Origin: an uncultured Eubacteriales bacterium
GTDB lineage: Bacteria; Bacillota; Clostridia; Oscillospirales; Acutalibacteraceae
Direction of reading: 5' to 3'
Assembly (NCBI GenBank): GCA_900317795.1
Contig: ONIF01000165.1
Span: 1 to 6,640 of the forward strand
DNA length: 6,640 nt
Positions 1-6,520 of the stretch are shown one piece after another. The notes beneath the pieces were generated by a model. The model searched no databases. It saw only the letters and a program-made list of their open reading frames with translations, and was not told the origin of the DNA. The translations under genes and the position numbers were made by a program. Numbering within the stretch: the stretch's first letter is position 1; every line of letters begins with the position of its first letter.

Positions 1-762
1 ATTCTCCTCCCATTCAGCCGATAATGCTTTAAGTAATGTAAAATCATTAACAAGTATTTCGGAGGGCGTAGACGGCTCTATGTACGCTTTCCTGTGCGGT
101 CTTTCGGGAGTAGTTGCCCCTTTCTGTGCAATCGTTCCCCAGAGTTTGCAGATACGTGCAGGATTGAATACCGTTGTGTCTACTTCAACTTTCTCATCGC
201 TAAACTTGTCGGACAAAACTTTCAAAGCATTCTCAAAGACGGAAACATTCTCGGGAGTGTTCGGAACATCAAAGCGATAAACCAAATGCACACCGTTACC
301 GCTCATGGCACAAATGGGTTCTGCAAATCCACGATTTGACATGAAGTCACGAATGACTTTTGACTTTTGTTTTGCAAGTGCCAGTTCTTCTTCCGAACTG
401 CTTACACCCGACAAGCGTTTCGGATCTAAATCAATCAAGAGCCAATGTAAAGCTGTGACTTCATTGTCTTTTGTTGTCGGGTTAGCACTCTCTATGAAGC
501 AGTCATGTTGTTTACGAGAGTAGCATGATATGTTGATAGGATTGAGAGTGATGAAGATGTTTGAAGCCTTTGCAGTCGGTGTACGGGAGTTCCAACTCGG
601 ACGAAAATCCTGCAAAGCTTTTATAGCTGTATCGGCACTCGTGAAGTAACCGCTTGCGTTGTAGTTGCCGTTAATCATACGGACTTCAAAAAGTTCTCCG
701 CTTGAATGTAAGAGGTGAACTGCTTTGATGATGTTGGTGGTATCCAAAATAAATAAGGACAT
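1..762 (-). CDS. Archaeo-eukaryotic-type (AEP) DNA primase, N-terminal part, runs off left edge
   Basis: I translated 254 codons on the minus strand from ATG at 762 without a stop; the frame continues past base 1. The start has a GGAGG ribosome binding site at 775-771 with an 8-base spacer. The three AEP/PrimPol catalytic motifs are visible: the metal-binding acidic pair in LLIDLDPKR (D111, D113), SGNGVHLVY around 154-162 with H159, and the third acidic residue in VDTTVFNPAR (D195), followed by KLWGT at 206-210. This order (DxD, sGxGxH, hD, NxAR..GT) is typical of plasmid, phage and ICE primases that synthesise primers or replicate the element; many continue into a helicase domain, which here would lie outside the window. 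The seen part is intact. Its mRNA appears to have a long leader with an antisense RNA and a Shine-Dalgarno-masking hairpin. Family assignment is confident; exact role (primase alone or primase-helicase) is inference. Confidence 0.85.
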   Translation of the reverse strand, partial: MSLFILDTTNIIKAVHLLHSSGELFEVRMINGNYNASGYFTSADTAIKALQDFRPSWNSRTPTAKASNIFITLNPINISCYSRKQHDCFIESANPTTKDNEVTALHWLLIDLDPKRLSGVSSSEEELALAKQKSKVIRDFMSNRGFAEPICAMSGNGVHLVYRFDVPNTPENVSVFENALKVLSDKFSDEKVEVDTTVFNPARICKLWGTIAQKGATTPERPHRKAYIEPSTPSEILVNDFTLLKALSAEWEEN

Positions 763-770
763 AAAAATAA

Positions 771-798
771 CCTCCGTAAAAATAATTTTTTTACGAGG
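771..798 (-). promoter_or_regulatory. Hairpin masking the primase Shine-Dalgarno
   Basis: In the minus-strand mRNA, CCTCGTAAAAA (798-788) can pair with TTTTTACGGAGG (782-771), leaving one unpaired base and a short AT loop. The paired 3' arm contains the GGAGG that lies 8 bases before the primase ATG. If it folds, the ribosome binding site is hidden, so translation would need the hairpin opened. The hairpin has a GC-poor centre and is only moderately stable, so this is a regulatory candidate rather than a proven switch. Confidence 0.5.
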
Positions 799-815
799 TT
801 GCGACTGTATAACAC

Positions 816-844
816 TTGATTTTTTTTCTTGGTTATGTTAAAAT
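816..844 (+). promoter_or_regulatory. Sigma-A-type promoter of the antisense RNA
   Basis: TTGATT at 816-821 and TAAAAT at 839-844 are separated by exactly 17 bases, a good match to the vegetative consensus. It points right, away from the primase, with an expected start near 851. The terminator at 912-951 ends the only unit it could serve. Confidence 0.55.
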
Positions 845-850
845 TAGTCC

Positions 851-951
851 ATGAAATTAGATAACAAAAAAACAGGTGATACATTGAGCCGCAATCTCTT
901 TGTATTATTTTGGGGGTAGTGATTTTGCACGATTCACTGCCCTCTTGTTTT
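851..951 (+). ncRNA. Candidate antisense RNA to the primase leader
   Basis: A promoter ending at 844 and an intrinsic terminator at 912-951 define a transcript of about 100 nt on the plus strand. The primase promoter on the minus strand predicts an mRNA 5' end near 945, so this RNA would be complementary to roughly the first 95 nt of the primase leader. This layout resembles countertranscribed RNAs that limit replication initiator synthesis in Firmicutes plasmids. The RNA also holds a 22-codon reading frame (851-919, starting MKLDNKKTG), whose ATG sits at the predicted transcription start and whose stop is in the terminator stem. It has no ribosome binding site, so I regard it as incidental, although a leaderless peptide is not excluded. 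Expression is inferred only from signals. Confidence 0.45.
912..951 (+). terminator. Intrinsic terminator of the antisense RNA
   Basis: GGGGGTAGTGA (912-922) pairs with TCACTGCCCTC (934-944), with G-T pairs at two positions, around an 11-base loop; a T-rich tail (945-951) follows. On the minus strand the same palindrome is followed by an A-rich stretch, so it terminates only rightward. In the primase mRNA it would form a hairpin at the extreme 5' end with one C-A mismatch. Confidence 0.6.
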
Positions 952-980
952 ATTATAAACTATTTTTGAAATTTTTTCAA
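952..980 (-). promoter_or_regulatory. Promoter of the primase operon
   Basis: Read on the minus strand, TTGAAA (980-975) and a perfect TATAAT (957-952) are separated by 17 bases. The expected start is near 945, giving a leader of about 183 nt before the primase ATG at 762. Because this region is AT-rich, chance matches occur, but spacing and -10 are ideal and no comparable site was found closer to the gene. Confidence 0.55.
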
Positions 981-1054
981 TTAAAATTTGACAATATCTT
1001 CTAAAAAATAATTCTGTATAAGAATTAAAAATATTCACAGAGTATAGAGATACG

Positions 1055-1098
1055 CAAGCATAGATTTTGTATATACAAAGTACATACAAAATCGCTTG
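1055..1098. repeat. Long imperfect inverted repeat, candidate oriT or origin element
   Basis: CAAGC (1055-1059) pairs with GCTTG (1094-1098), and inside it GATTTTGTATATAC (1063-1076) pairs with GTACATACAAAATC (1080-1093) with one mismatch and a 3-base loop; three bases (1060-1062) are unpaired on the left. There is no T tract, so it is not a terminator. The sequence just right of it (1099-1120) contains the C-rich GGAATCCCCACACCCC, unlike its AT-rich surroundings. An inverted repeat next to a conserved single-strand sequence is the usual layout of an oriT recognised by a relaxase, and the site lies in the non-coding region of a replication/partition module. No relaxase gene is in the window, so oriT is an inference; a replication origin or operator would also fit. 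Confidence 0.4.
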
Positions 1099-1120
1099 TT
1101 GGTGGAATCCCCACACCCCA

Positions 1121-1155
1121 TTACTTTTTATATTTGATACAAAGTAAAATCGCTT
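1121..1155. repeat. Second inverted repeat ending in the shared AAAATCGCTT
   Basis: TTACTTT (1121-1127) pairs with AAAGTAA (1141-1147), with a further TAT/ATA pairing inside. Its right arm runs into AAAATCGCTT (1146-1155), an exact copy of the ten bases at 1088-1097 that end the neighbouring inverted repeat. Two different palindromes finishing with the same decamer suggest related protein-binding sites, for example for a relaxase or its accessory factor. Confidence 0.4.
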
Positions 1156-1330
1156 TCGCTCACCCACTCATAAAAACAGAAAACAGTTTTTTATTTTTTC
1201 TCTTATCAGCGTTTTGCAAATTTGAAAATATTTTTTCTCAGCCGTTTTGAAGAAATCTTGAATTACAAAATTTTTCAGATGGACGGAGATAAAAATTTTT
1301 TGTAAATCAAAATCTATGGAAGATCGGTAC
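1156..1330. other. AT-rich stretch without a recognisable gene
   Basis: Apart from CGCTTTCGCT at 1151-1160, which continues the repeat region, I see no gene, RNA or strong hairpin here. Open frames on the minus strand across 934-1407 have no convincing ribosome binding sites, give low-complexity F/Y/K/I-rich products and run through the inverted repeats, so I do not call them. Confidence 0.5.
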
Positions 1331-1359
1331 TTGCAACGATTAGAGAATTTGAGTAAAAT
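1331..1359 (+). promoter_or_regulatory. Promoter of the HTH/coiled-coil gene
   Basis: TTGCAA (1331-1336) and TAAAAT (1354-1359) are spaced by 17 bases, with an expected start near 1366, about 30 bases before the ATG at 1395. It probably also drives the helicase and DUF4391 genes, which follow on the same strand with no strong promoter or terminator between. Confidence 0.55.
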
Positions 1360-1394
1360 GGAATTACAGTTTCGCCAATAGAGAGGGAAATAAA

Positions 1395-2187
1395 ATGGAA
1401 ATGACAATTAAGCAACTTGCAAATGAACTTGGAGTAAGCAAGACCACCATTAACAAAGTTATATCAAGTCTGGGAGTTCAGAATACTCTGCATAAAGTCG
1501 GTAACAAGTATGTGCTTTCCGAAATTCAAATTTTACAAATCAAGAATCAAATTGAAAATCAAAAACTGAAAATCGAAAACCAAAAATCAAAAATCGAAAA
1601 CCTTGAACCGAAAATCGAAAACCTTGAACCGAAAATCGAAAACCTTGAACCGAAAATCGAAAACCTTGAACCGAAAATCGAAAACCTTAATCGAAAACCT
1701 CGAACCGAAAATCGAAAACCTCGAACCGAAAATCGAAAACCAGAAATCGAAAATCGAAAACCTTGAACCGGAAATCGAAAACTCAGAATCGAAAATCGAA
1801 AACCTCGAACCGAAAATCGAAAACCTTGAACCGAAAATCGAAAACCTTGAACCGAAAATCGAAAACTCAGAATCGAAAATCGAAAACCAAAATTTAATTT
1901 TTATTTTAGAAAAGCAATTAGCACTTTTGAATGAGCAGTTAGCTTTCAAAGATGAACAGATTAAAGATTATCGTCAACAGATAAAATCCTATCAAGAGCA
2001 AATTCTCATACTTACACAAAGCCTACACGATGCAACGCCCGCCTTGACTGCTGCACAGGCTCTCCATGCAGGAACTATTCAGAAACAGCTTACAGAACAT
2101 TCCGAAAGCATAGAGCAATCTTCCGAACCCGAACAGCCGAAACAAAAGCAAGGTTTGTTTTCAAAATTATTTGGCAGAAAAAATTGA
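1395..2187 (+). pseudogene. Par-like helix-turn-helix/coiled-coil protein, frameshifted in its repeat tract
   Basis: ATG at 1395 follows GAGAGGG (1381-1387) by 7 bases. The N-terminus (MEMTIKQLANELGVSKTTIN...) is a helix-turn-helix, followed by KYVLSEIQIL and a long run of KIENLEP heptads. This frame is good to about codon 98 (1688), then degenerates and stops at 1764-1766. The correct continuation is in the +1 frame from 1690 and runs to TGA at 2187: more heptads, then a non-repetitive coiled coil (LEKQLALLNEQLAFKDEQ), TAAQALHAGTIQKQLTEH, an acidic linker and a basic tail (GLFSKLFGRKN). Together they form one protein of about 263 residues. HTH, coiled coil and a short basic aromatic C-terminus match the plan of single-protein plasmid segregation factors of the pSK1 Par (DUF536) type; this is analogy from architecture. 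The shift equals loss of 8 bases from one 21-base unit. The C-terminal half still looks well conserved, so the break may be recent, an assembly error in the repeats, or bypassed by frameshifting. Confidence 0.7.
1569..1890 (+). repeat. 21-bp tandem repeat encoding KIENLEP heptads
   Basis: About 15 units of 21 bases, each made of three related 7-mers (CGAAAAT, CGAAAAC, CTTGAAC), encode K-I-E-N-L-E-P. Variants replace LEP by QKS (1581-1589, 1741-1749) or SES (1783-1791, 1867-1875), and CTT by CTC. Hydrophobic I and L at fixed heptad positions predict a coiled coil, although proline in each unit is unusual for one. The unit is a multiple of three, so gain or loss of whole units changes length but keeps frame. 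The only irregular unit is near 1674-1699, where the spacing is 8 bases short. It is not a CRISPR array: there are no spacers. Confidence 0.9.
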
Positions 2188-2237
2188 AAACAAAATTACA
2201 GGAATTACGATAAATAAGATTTGGGAGAGATGTTTAA

Positions 2238-5200
2238 ATGGAAGTGTTTAATAATACTACAAAAGTAGTTAGAGATGATCTTATGAAAACAATACAAAAG
2301 GGTAGCCGTATATCTGTTGCAGCGGCTTGCTTTTCGATATATGCTTACCAAGAATTGAAAAAACAGCTTGAAGCCTGTGAGGAGTTAAGATTTATTTTTA
2401 CATCACCTACGTTTGTCAGTGAAAAGTCGAAAAAAGAACAACGGGAATTTTATATTCCCCGTTTGATGAGAGAAAAAAGTTTGTATGGCACGGAATTTGA
2501 AATCAGACTGCGTAATGAACTCAGACAAAGAGCGGTTGCAAAAGAATGTGCCGAGTGGATAAAGAAAAAAGTCCGTTTCAAAACGAATATTACCCATGAA
2601 GGAATGAACAACTTTTTGCTGATTGATGGTGAAAGTGAAACTTATGCATATATGCCGGTAAATACATTTACTACTGTTGATCTTGGCTGTGAACGTGGAA
2701 ATAATCTTACGAATATAGTTACCCGTATGGAAAATCCGGCAAGTATGGAATTTTTGAAGATATTCAATTCTATATGGGATAATACAGAAAAGTTGAAAGA
2801 TGTTACCGAAGAAGTAATTGAGATGATAGGAGCGGTCTATCAGGAAAATTCTCCTGAACTTGTTTACTTTATGACATTGTACAATATCTTTAACGAATTT
2901 TTAGAGGATATTTCGGAAGATGTTTTGCCCGATGAAGCTACGGGGTTTAAAAACAGCATTATATGGAATAAACTTTTCAACTTTCAGAAAGATGCAGCTT
3001 TGAGTATCATCAATAAGTTAGAGCAGTATAACGGCTGTATTTTGGCTGACAGTGTCGGACTTGGAAAGACTTTTACTGCACTTGCCGTGATAAAGTATTA
3101 TGAGTGCAAAAATAAAAGTGTACTTGTACTTTGTCCGAAAAAGCTGTCAGAAAATTGGATGAATTTTCGTGGCAATCTTGTAAACAATCCCTTATCCGCA
3201 GACAGACTGAGTTATGATATTCTTTATCATACAGACCTTTCAAGAGAAAGCGGAAAAACTATAATGGGAATGTCTATCGAACACATCAACTGGGGAAATT
3301 ACGGTCTTGTTGTGATTGATGAAAGCCATAATTTCCGCAATGGCAACGGTACAAACAGTCACGGTGGGGAAAAAGAAAACCGTTATATGCGTTTGATGAA
3401 TCGTGTAATAAAGCCCGGTGTAAAGACAAAGGTGCTTATGCTTTCCGCAACACCTGTTAATAACCGTTTTAATGACCTTCGTAATCAACTTGCACTTGCT
3501 TATGAAGGCAATCCTGCCGAAATAAATGAAAAATTAAAGATAAAATCCGATATAGATACAATATTCCGTCAGGCACAAAAAGTTTATAATGCGTGGTGTA
3601 AATTGCCTGATGATGAACGGACAACAAATACACTTTTATCAAGGCTTGATTTTGATTTCTTTGAAGTATTGGACAGTGTGACAATAGCACGTTCAAGAAA
3701 ACATATACAGAATTTTTACGATATAACGGATATAGGAACATTCCCGAAGAGAAATAAGCCTGTATCACTTCACCCGAAACTGACAGACTTTTCCGGTGCC
3801 GTCAACTATCGTGAAATATTTGAAATACTGATAAAACTTCATTTGACTATTTATACGCCAATAGAATTTGTACATAAAAGTGAATTAAACAAATATCTTA
3901 ATGAAGAAGAAACGGAAAATTTCCGTAAAGGTCGTGAAATGGGTATTCGTAGATTGATGTCTATCAATTTATTGAAAAGAATGGAAAGTTCTGTCCATTC
4001 TTTTCTCCTGACAGTACAACGTGTCCTTGATTTTCTCAGTGAAACCTCGTATATTATAGAAAATTTCATGAAAACGGGTATTTCAAATCTTGGCGAAATG
4101 GACGATTTTTCAAGCAGTGCCACAGACTTTGATTTTGATGACCAAAATACAGATTTCTTTGCAGTCGGAAAGAAAGTTAAAATAGATATTCGTGATATGG
4201 ACTATCTTTCATGGAAACATGATATTGATGAAGATATAGAAGATTTGTCCTTGCTTGTTTCTATGGTAAGTGATATTACTCCGAAATATGACTATAAGCT
4301 GAATGAACTTTTAAGAGTGATACATGAAAAAATTTCCTCTCCGATAAATGAGGGTAACAAAAAAATACTGATATTTACAGCTTTTTCAGATACAGCCGAA
4401 TATCTGTTTGATAATATCAGTCCGATTATCAAAAAAGAGTTGGGATTGAATACAGCCCTTGTTACAGGCTCTGTTGACGGCAAAACTACCATTCCGAGAT
4501 TTAAAGCAGATATGAACCATGTTCTTGCTTGCTTTTCACCGAAATCAAAGGACAAGAATGTTTTATATCCGAATGACAAAAATGAAATTGATATTCTTAT
4601 TGCAACGGACTGTATCTCTGAGGGGCAGAATTTGCAAGACTGTGATTACTGTATTAACTATGACATACATTGGAATCCGGTGCGTATTATACAGCGTTTC
4701 GGCAGAATTGACCGTATCGGCAGTCAAAATGCCGTTATTCAGCTTGTCAATTTCTGGCCTGACCTCGCTCTTGATGAATACATCAATCTGAAAAAAAGAG
4801 TTGAAACAAGAATGAGAATTTCCGTCATGACTTCAACAGGCGATGACGATCTCATAAATGCCGATGAAAAGGGCGATTTGGAATATCGCCGAAATCAACT
4901 CCGAAAATTACAGGAAGAAGTTGTTGATTTGGAAGATATGACAAACGGTGTTTCCATAATGGACTTGGGACTTAATGAATTTCGCATAGACTTGCTGGCT
5001 TACATAAAAAAACACCCCGATATAGACCATACTCCTTTCGGTATCCATGCCGTTGTAAAGGGCGATAAACCCGGAGTTATATTCATTTTGAAAAATGTCA
5101 ATGAAAATATCAATATCCAAAATCAAAACAGACTGCACCCGTTCTACATGGTATATGTCGGAATGGACGGAGAAATTATCACAAACCACTTACAGCCCAA

Positions 5201-5468
5201 AGAAACTCTTGATATGATGAGACGGCTTTCTCTCGGAAAATCTGTGCATGACAAAGTATTGTGCCGTATGTTCAATCAGGCGACAAATAACGGTAAAAAT
5301 ATGGCTCGTGTATCTCACCTTTTGGAAGATGCTATCATGTCAATTATTGATGCCAAAGATGAAAGTGATATTGACAGCTTTTTCGGAGGAGGGCAAACTA
5401 CATTTCTTTCGGGAGGATTTTCGGGACTTGATGACTTTGAATTGATTTGTTTTATGGTGGTGATATAA
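2238..5468 (+). CDS. SNF2-type superfamily 2 helicase with N-terminal PLD-like region
   Basis: This is a 1076-residue cytoplasmic ATP-dependent DNA translocase. ATG at 2238 lies 8 bases after GGGAGAG. Residues 1-190 resemble a phospholipase-D-like fold (RISVAAACFSIYAYQELKK, LRFIFTSPTF), but the HxKxxxxD catalytic signature is absent: the nearest segment is H120-E-G...D130, with no lysine two after the histidine. The helicase core is complete: Walker A ADSVGLGKT (GLGKT 274-278), DESH 361-364, SATPVNN from 403, ATDCISEGQN from 789 and QRFGRIDRIG 819-828. About 300 residues separate motif III from the C-terminal RecA lobe, much of it helical, with an acidic stretch near 618-640. The C-terminus ends in hydrophobic ELICFMVVI. 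Related PLD/SNF2 helicases occur in restriction and DISARM-like defence loci; defence here is inferred from that and from the DUF4391 partner abutting it. All ATPase motifs are intact, so it is probably active. Confidence 0.85.
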   Translation: MEVFNNTTKVVRDDLMKTIQKGSRISVAAACFSIYAYQELKKQLEACEELRFIFTSPTFVSEKSKKEQREFYIPRLMREKSLYGTEFEIRLRNELRQRAVAKECAEWIKKKVRFKTNITHEGMNNFLLIDGESETYAYMPVNTFTTVDLGCERGNNLTNIVTRMENPASMEFLKIFNSIWDNTEKLKDVTEEVIEMIGAVYQENSPELVYFMTLYNIFNEFLEDISEDVLPDEATGFKNSIIWNKLFNFQKDAALSIINKLEQYNGCILADSVGLGKTFTALAVIKYYECKNKSVLVLCPKKLSENWMNFRGNLVNNPLSADRLSYDILYHTDLSRESGKTIMGMSIEHINWGNYGLVVIDESHNFRNGNGTNSHGGEKENRYMRLMNRVIKPGVKTKVLMLSATPVNNRFNDLRNQLALAYEGNPAEINEKLKIKSDIDTIFRQAQKVYNAWCKLPDDERTTNTLLSRLDFDFFEVLDSVTIARSRKHIQNFYDITDIGTFPKRNKPVSLHPKLTDFSGAVNYREIFEILIKLHLTIYTPIEFVHKSELNKYLNEEETENFRKGREMGIRRLMSINLLKRMESSVHSFLLTVQRVLDFLSETSYIIENFMKTGISNLGEMDDFSSSATDFDFDDQNTDFFAVGKKVKIDIRDMDYLSWKHDIDEDIEDLSLLVSMVSDITPKYDYKLNELLRVIHEKISSPINEGNKKILIFTAFSDTAEYLFDNISPIIKKELGLNTALVTGSVDGKTTIPRFKADMNHVLACFSPKSKDKNVLYPNDKNEIDILIATDCISEGQNLQDCDYCINYDIHWNPVRIIQRFGRIDRIGSQNAVIQLVNFWPDLALDEYINLKKRVETRMRISVMTSTGDDDLINADEKGDLEYRRNQLRKLQEEVVDLEDMTNGVSIMDLGLNEFRIDLLAYIKKHPDIDHTPFGIHAVVKGDKPGVIFILKNVNENINIQNQNRLHPFYMVYVGMDGEIITNHLQPKETLDMMRRLSLGKSVHDKVLCRMFNQATNNGKNMARVSHLLEDAIMSIIDAKDESDIDSFFGGGQTTFLSGGFSGLDDFELICFMVVI

Positions 5469-6101
5469 ATGACAGAATTTCCGGTATCTACAAGGGTGAA
5501 CAGGAGAGTTCCCAAAGAGGCTTTTTATAAACATCTGACACTTACAGCCGCTTTGAAAGACAAATTCGTGACAGATGTTGACCGTATTGTGATTGAAAAC
5601 AGCCTTTCAAATGGCAGTCTTAATTTAAATGCACAGTCAGAAATAAAAGAAATACTCGTGCTTTCGGTGACACTTAAAAAACAGGAATTTGACGGAAAAA
5701 TCGTTGAAGCCATTGCAAAGCAAAATCCGCACAAATTGTTGTTTGTACTTGTGTTTGAGGACATGAAAAAACTTGCACTTTATCACAGTAAATTGTATAA
5801 TACAGATTGGACAAACGAAAATGAGATTTCCTTGAAATTAAACGGCAGTTCGCTTGATGAAATATGGCAGTCGTTCATTGAACAAACAGCCCTTTATAGA
5901 GAACGTGCCGAAAATTCGGGCAGTCTTTCCATAGATGAACGCCTTGCACGACAAGAACGGATAACCAAACTTGAAAAATTGATAGAAAAAACCGAAAAAT
6001 CAGCATGGAAAGAAACACAGCCGAAAAAGAAATTTGAACTTTACTCTAAATTGAAAGGGTATAAAAGTGAATTGGAACAATTAATAATGAATAATGAATA
6101 A
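5469..6101 (+). CDS. DUF4391 family protein, C-terminus altered by repeat insertion
   Basis: The ATG follows the helicase stop codon directly (TAA 5466-5468), with a GGTGGTG ribosome binding site inside the end of the helicase gene, so the two are probably translationally coupled. The 210-residue product begins TEFPVSTRVNRRVPKEAFYK, has a strand-rich middle (EIKEILVLSVTL, HKLLFVLVFEDMKKLALYHS) and a charged helical, probably coiled-coil C-terminus from about residue 150. This matches my memory of DUF4391, whose function is unknown but whose usual neighbours are an SNF2-type helicase and a type III-like DNA methyltransferase and restriction subunit. I therefore infer an accessory role in a restriction or defence complex. 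The last codons (NNE and stop) lie in the AATAATG repeats opening the next cassette, so the native C-terminus may have been replaced by a few residues. No methyltransferase is seen downstream. Confidence 0.7.
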   Translation: MTEFPVSTRVNRRVPKEAFYKHLTLTAALKDKFVTDVDRIVIENSLSNGSLNLNAQSEIKEILVLSVTLKKQEFDGKIVEAIAKQNPHKLLFVLVFEDMKKLALYHSKLYNTDWTNENEISLKLNGSSLDEIWQSFIEQTALYRERAENSGSLSIDERLARQERITKLEKLIEKTEKSAWKETQPKKKFELYSKLKGYKSELEQLIMNNE

Positions 6102-6124
6102 TTAATAATTAATAATTAATAATT
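6083..6124 (+). repeat. Six tandem heptamers AATAATG/AATAATT
   Basis: Two copies of AATAATG (6083-6096) and four of AATAATT (6097-6124) follow one another with no interruption. They overlap the DUF4391 stop codon and fill most of the gap to the next gene. The unit is 7 bases, so slippage before the stop could change the last residues of DUF4391 but nothing more. Confidence 0.9.
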
Positions 6125-6147
6125 ATTGATGAATGAGGGGATTTTTT

Positions 6148-6504
6148 ATGAAAACGGATAATGTAATTGTTGAGAAAAGCAAGAGTTTTGCATTGCGAAT
6201 TGTGAAAGCATATAAATTTCTTGTTGAAAAAAATGAATATGTTTTGTCAAAACAGATGTTGAGAAGTGGCACAAGTATCGGTGCAAATGTAAAAGAGGCG
6301 GTTTATGCTCAAAGTACAGCGGATTTTATCTCGAAAATGAGTATTGCCCTTAAAGAAGCAAGTGAAACGGAATATTGGATAGAACTTTTGATTGAAAGTG
6401 AATATATTACCGAACAGGCAGGAAATTCTTTGAAAAATGATTGTGTAGAAATAATAAAAATTCTCACATCAATTATAAACAGCAAGAAAAACAATACTAA
6501 ATGA
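6148..6504 (+). CDS. Four-helix-bundle protein (S23 / 23S rRNA intervening-sequence family)
   Basis: The start at 6148 is preferred because GAGGGG (6135-6140) lies 7 bases before it; an in-frame ATG at 6133 would overlap that site and has none of its own. The 118-residue product carries the family signature along its length: SKSFALRIVKAYKFL (about 11-25), YVLSKQMLRSGTSIGANVKEA (about 31-51), DFISKMSIALKEASETEYWIELL (about 58-80), with four amphipathic helices and the usual family length of about 120. Members form pentameric barrels; the diversity-generating-retroelement Avd protein is a relative that binds nucleic acid. The role of free-standing members is unknown. Its placement between inverted repeats after the DUF4391 gene suggests an independent insertion rather than a subunit of the helicase system, although co-transcription is likely. 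Confidence 0.9.
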   Translation: MKTDNVIVEKSKSFALRIVKAYKFLVEKNEYVLSKQMLRSGTSIGANVKEAVYAQSTADFISKMSIALKEASETEYWIELLIESEYITEQAGNSLKNDCVEIIKILTSIINSKKNNTK

Positions 6505-6520
6505 AAGGAGAAATAATTGA

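Noticed and set aside
80..523. Plus-strand frames over the left end
   Set aside because: They are shadows of the primase gene on the minus strand, which shows all AEP motifs.
1316..1381. 21-codon frame (MEDRYLQRLENLSK...) just before the HTH gene
   Set aside because: It contains the promoter -35 and -10 boxes, has no ribosome binding site and starts upstream of the predicted transcript start; a remnant of an older gene is possible but not supported.
934..1407. Minus-strand open frames of 77 and 79 codons (934-1167 and 1168-1407)
   Set aside because: They run through inverted repeats and the promoter of the HTH gene, lack ribosome binding sites, and give low-complexity products typical of chance frames in AT-rich DNA.
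1569..1890. CRISPR-like appearance of regular short repeats
   Set aside because: Units are contiguous without spacers and encode a regular heptad in frame with the flanking protein.
1587..1949. Minus-strand frame with FSIFGSR repeats
   Set aside because: It is the antisense shadow of the 21-bp repeat; any frame through a 21-bp repeat stays open if one unit is open.
2184..2214. TTGAAA followed by GATAAA between the HTH gene and the helicase as a separate helicase promoter
   Set aside because: The spacing is 19 bases and the -10 is weak; read-through from the promoter at 1331-1359 is the simpler explanation.
6133..6147. Upstream ATG at 6133 as start of the four-helix-bundle gene
   Set aside because: It overlaps the GAGGGG ribosome binding site of the ATG at 6148, and family members begin shortly before the SKSFALRIV segment.
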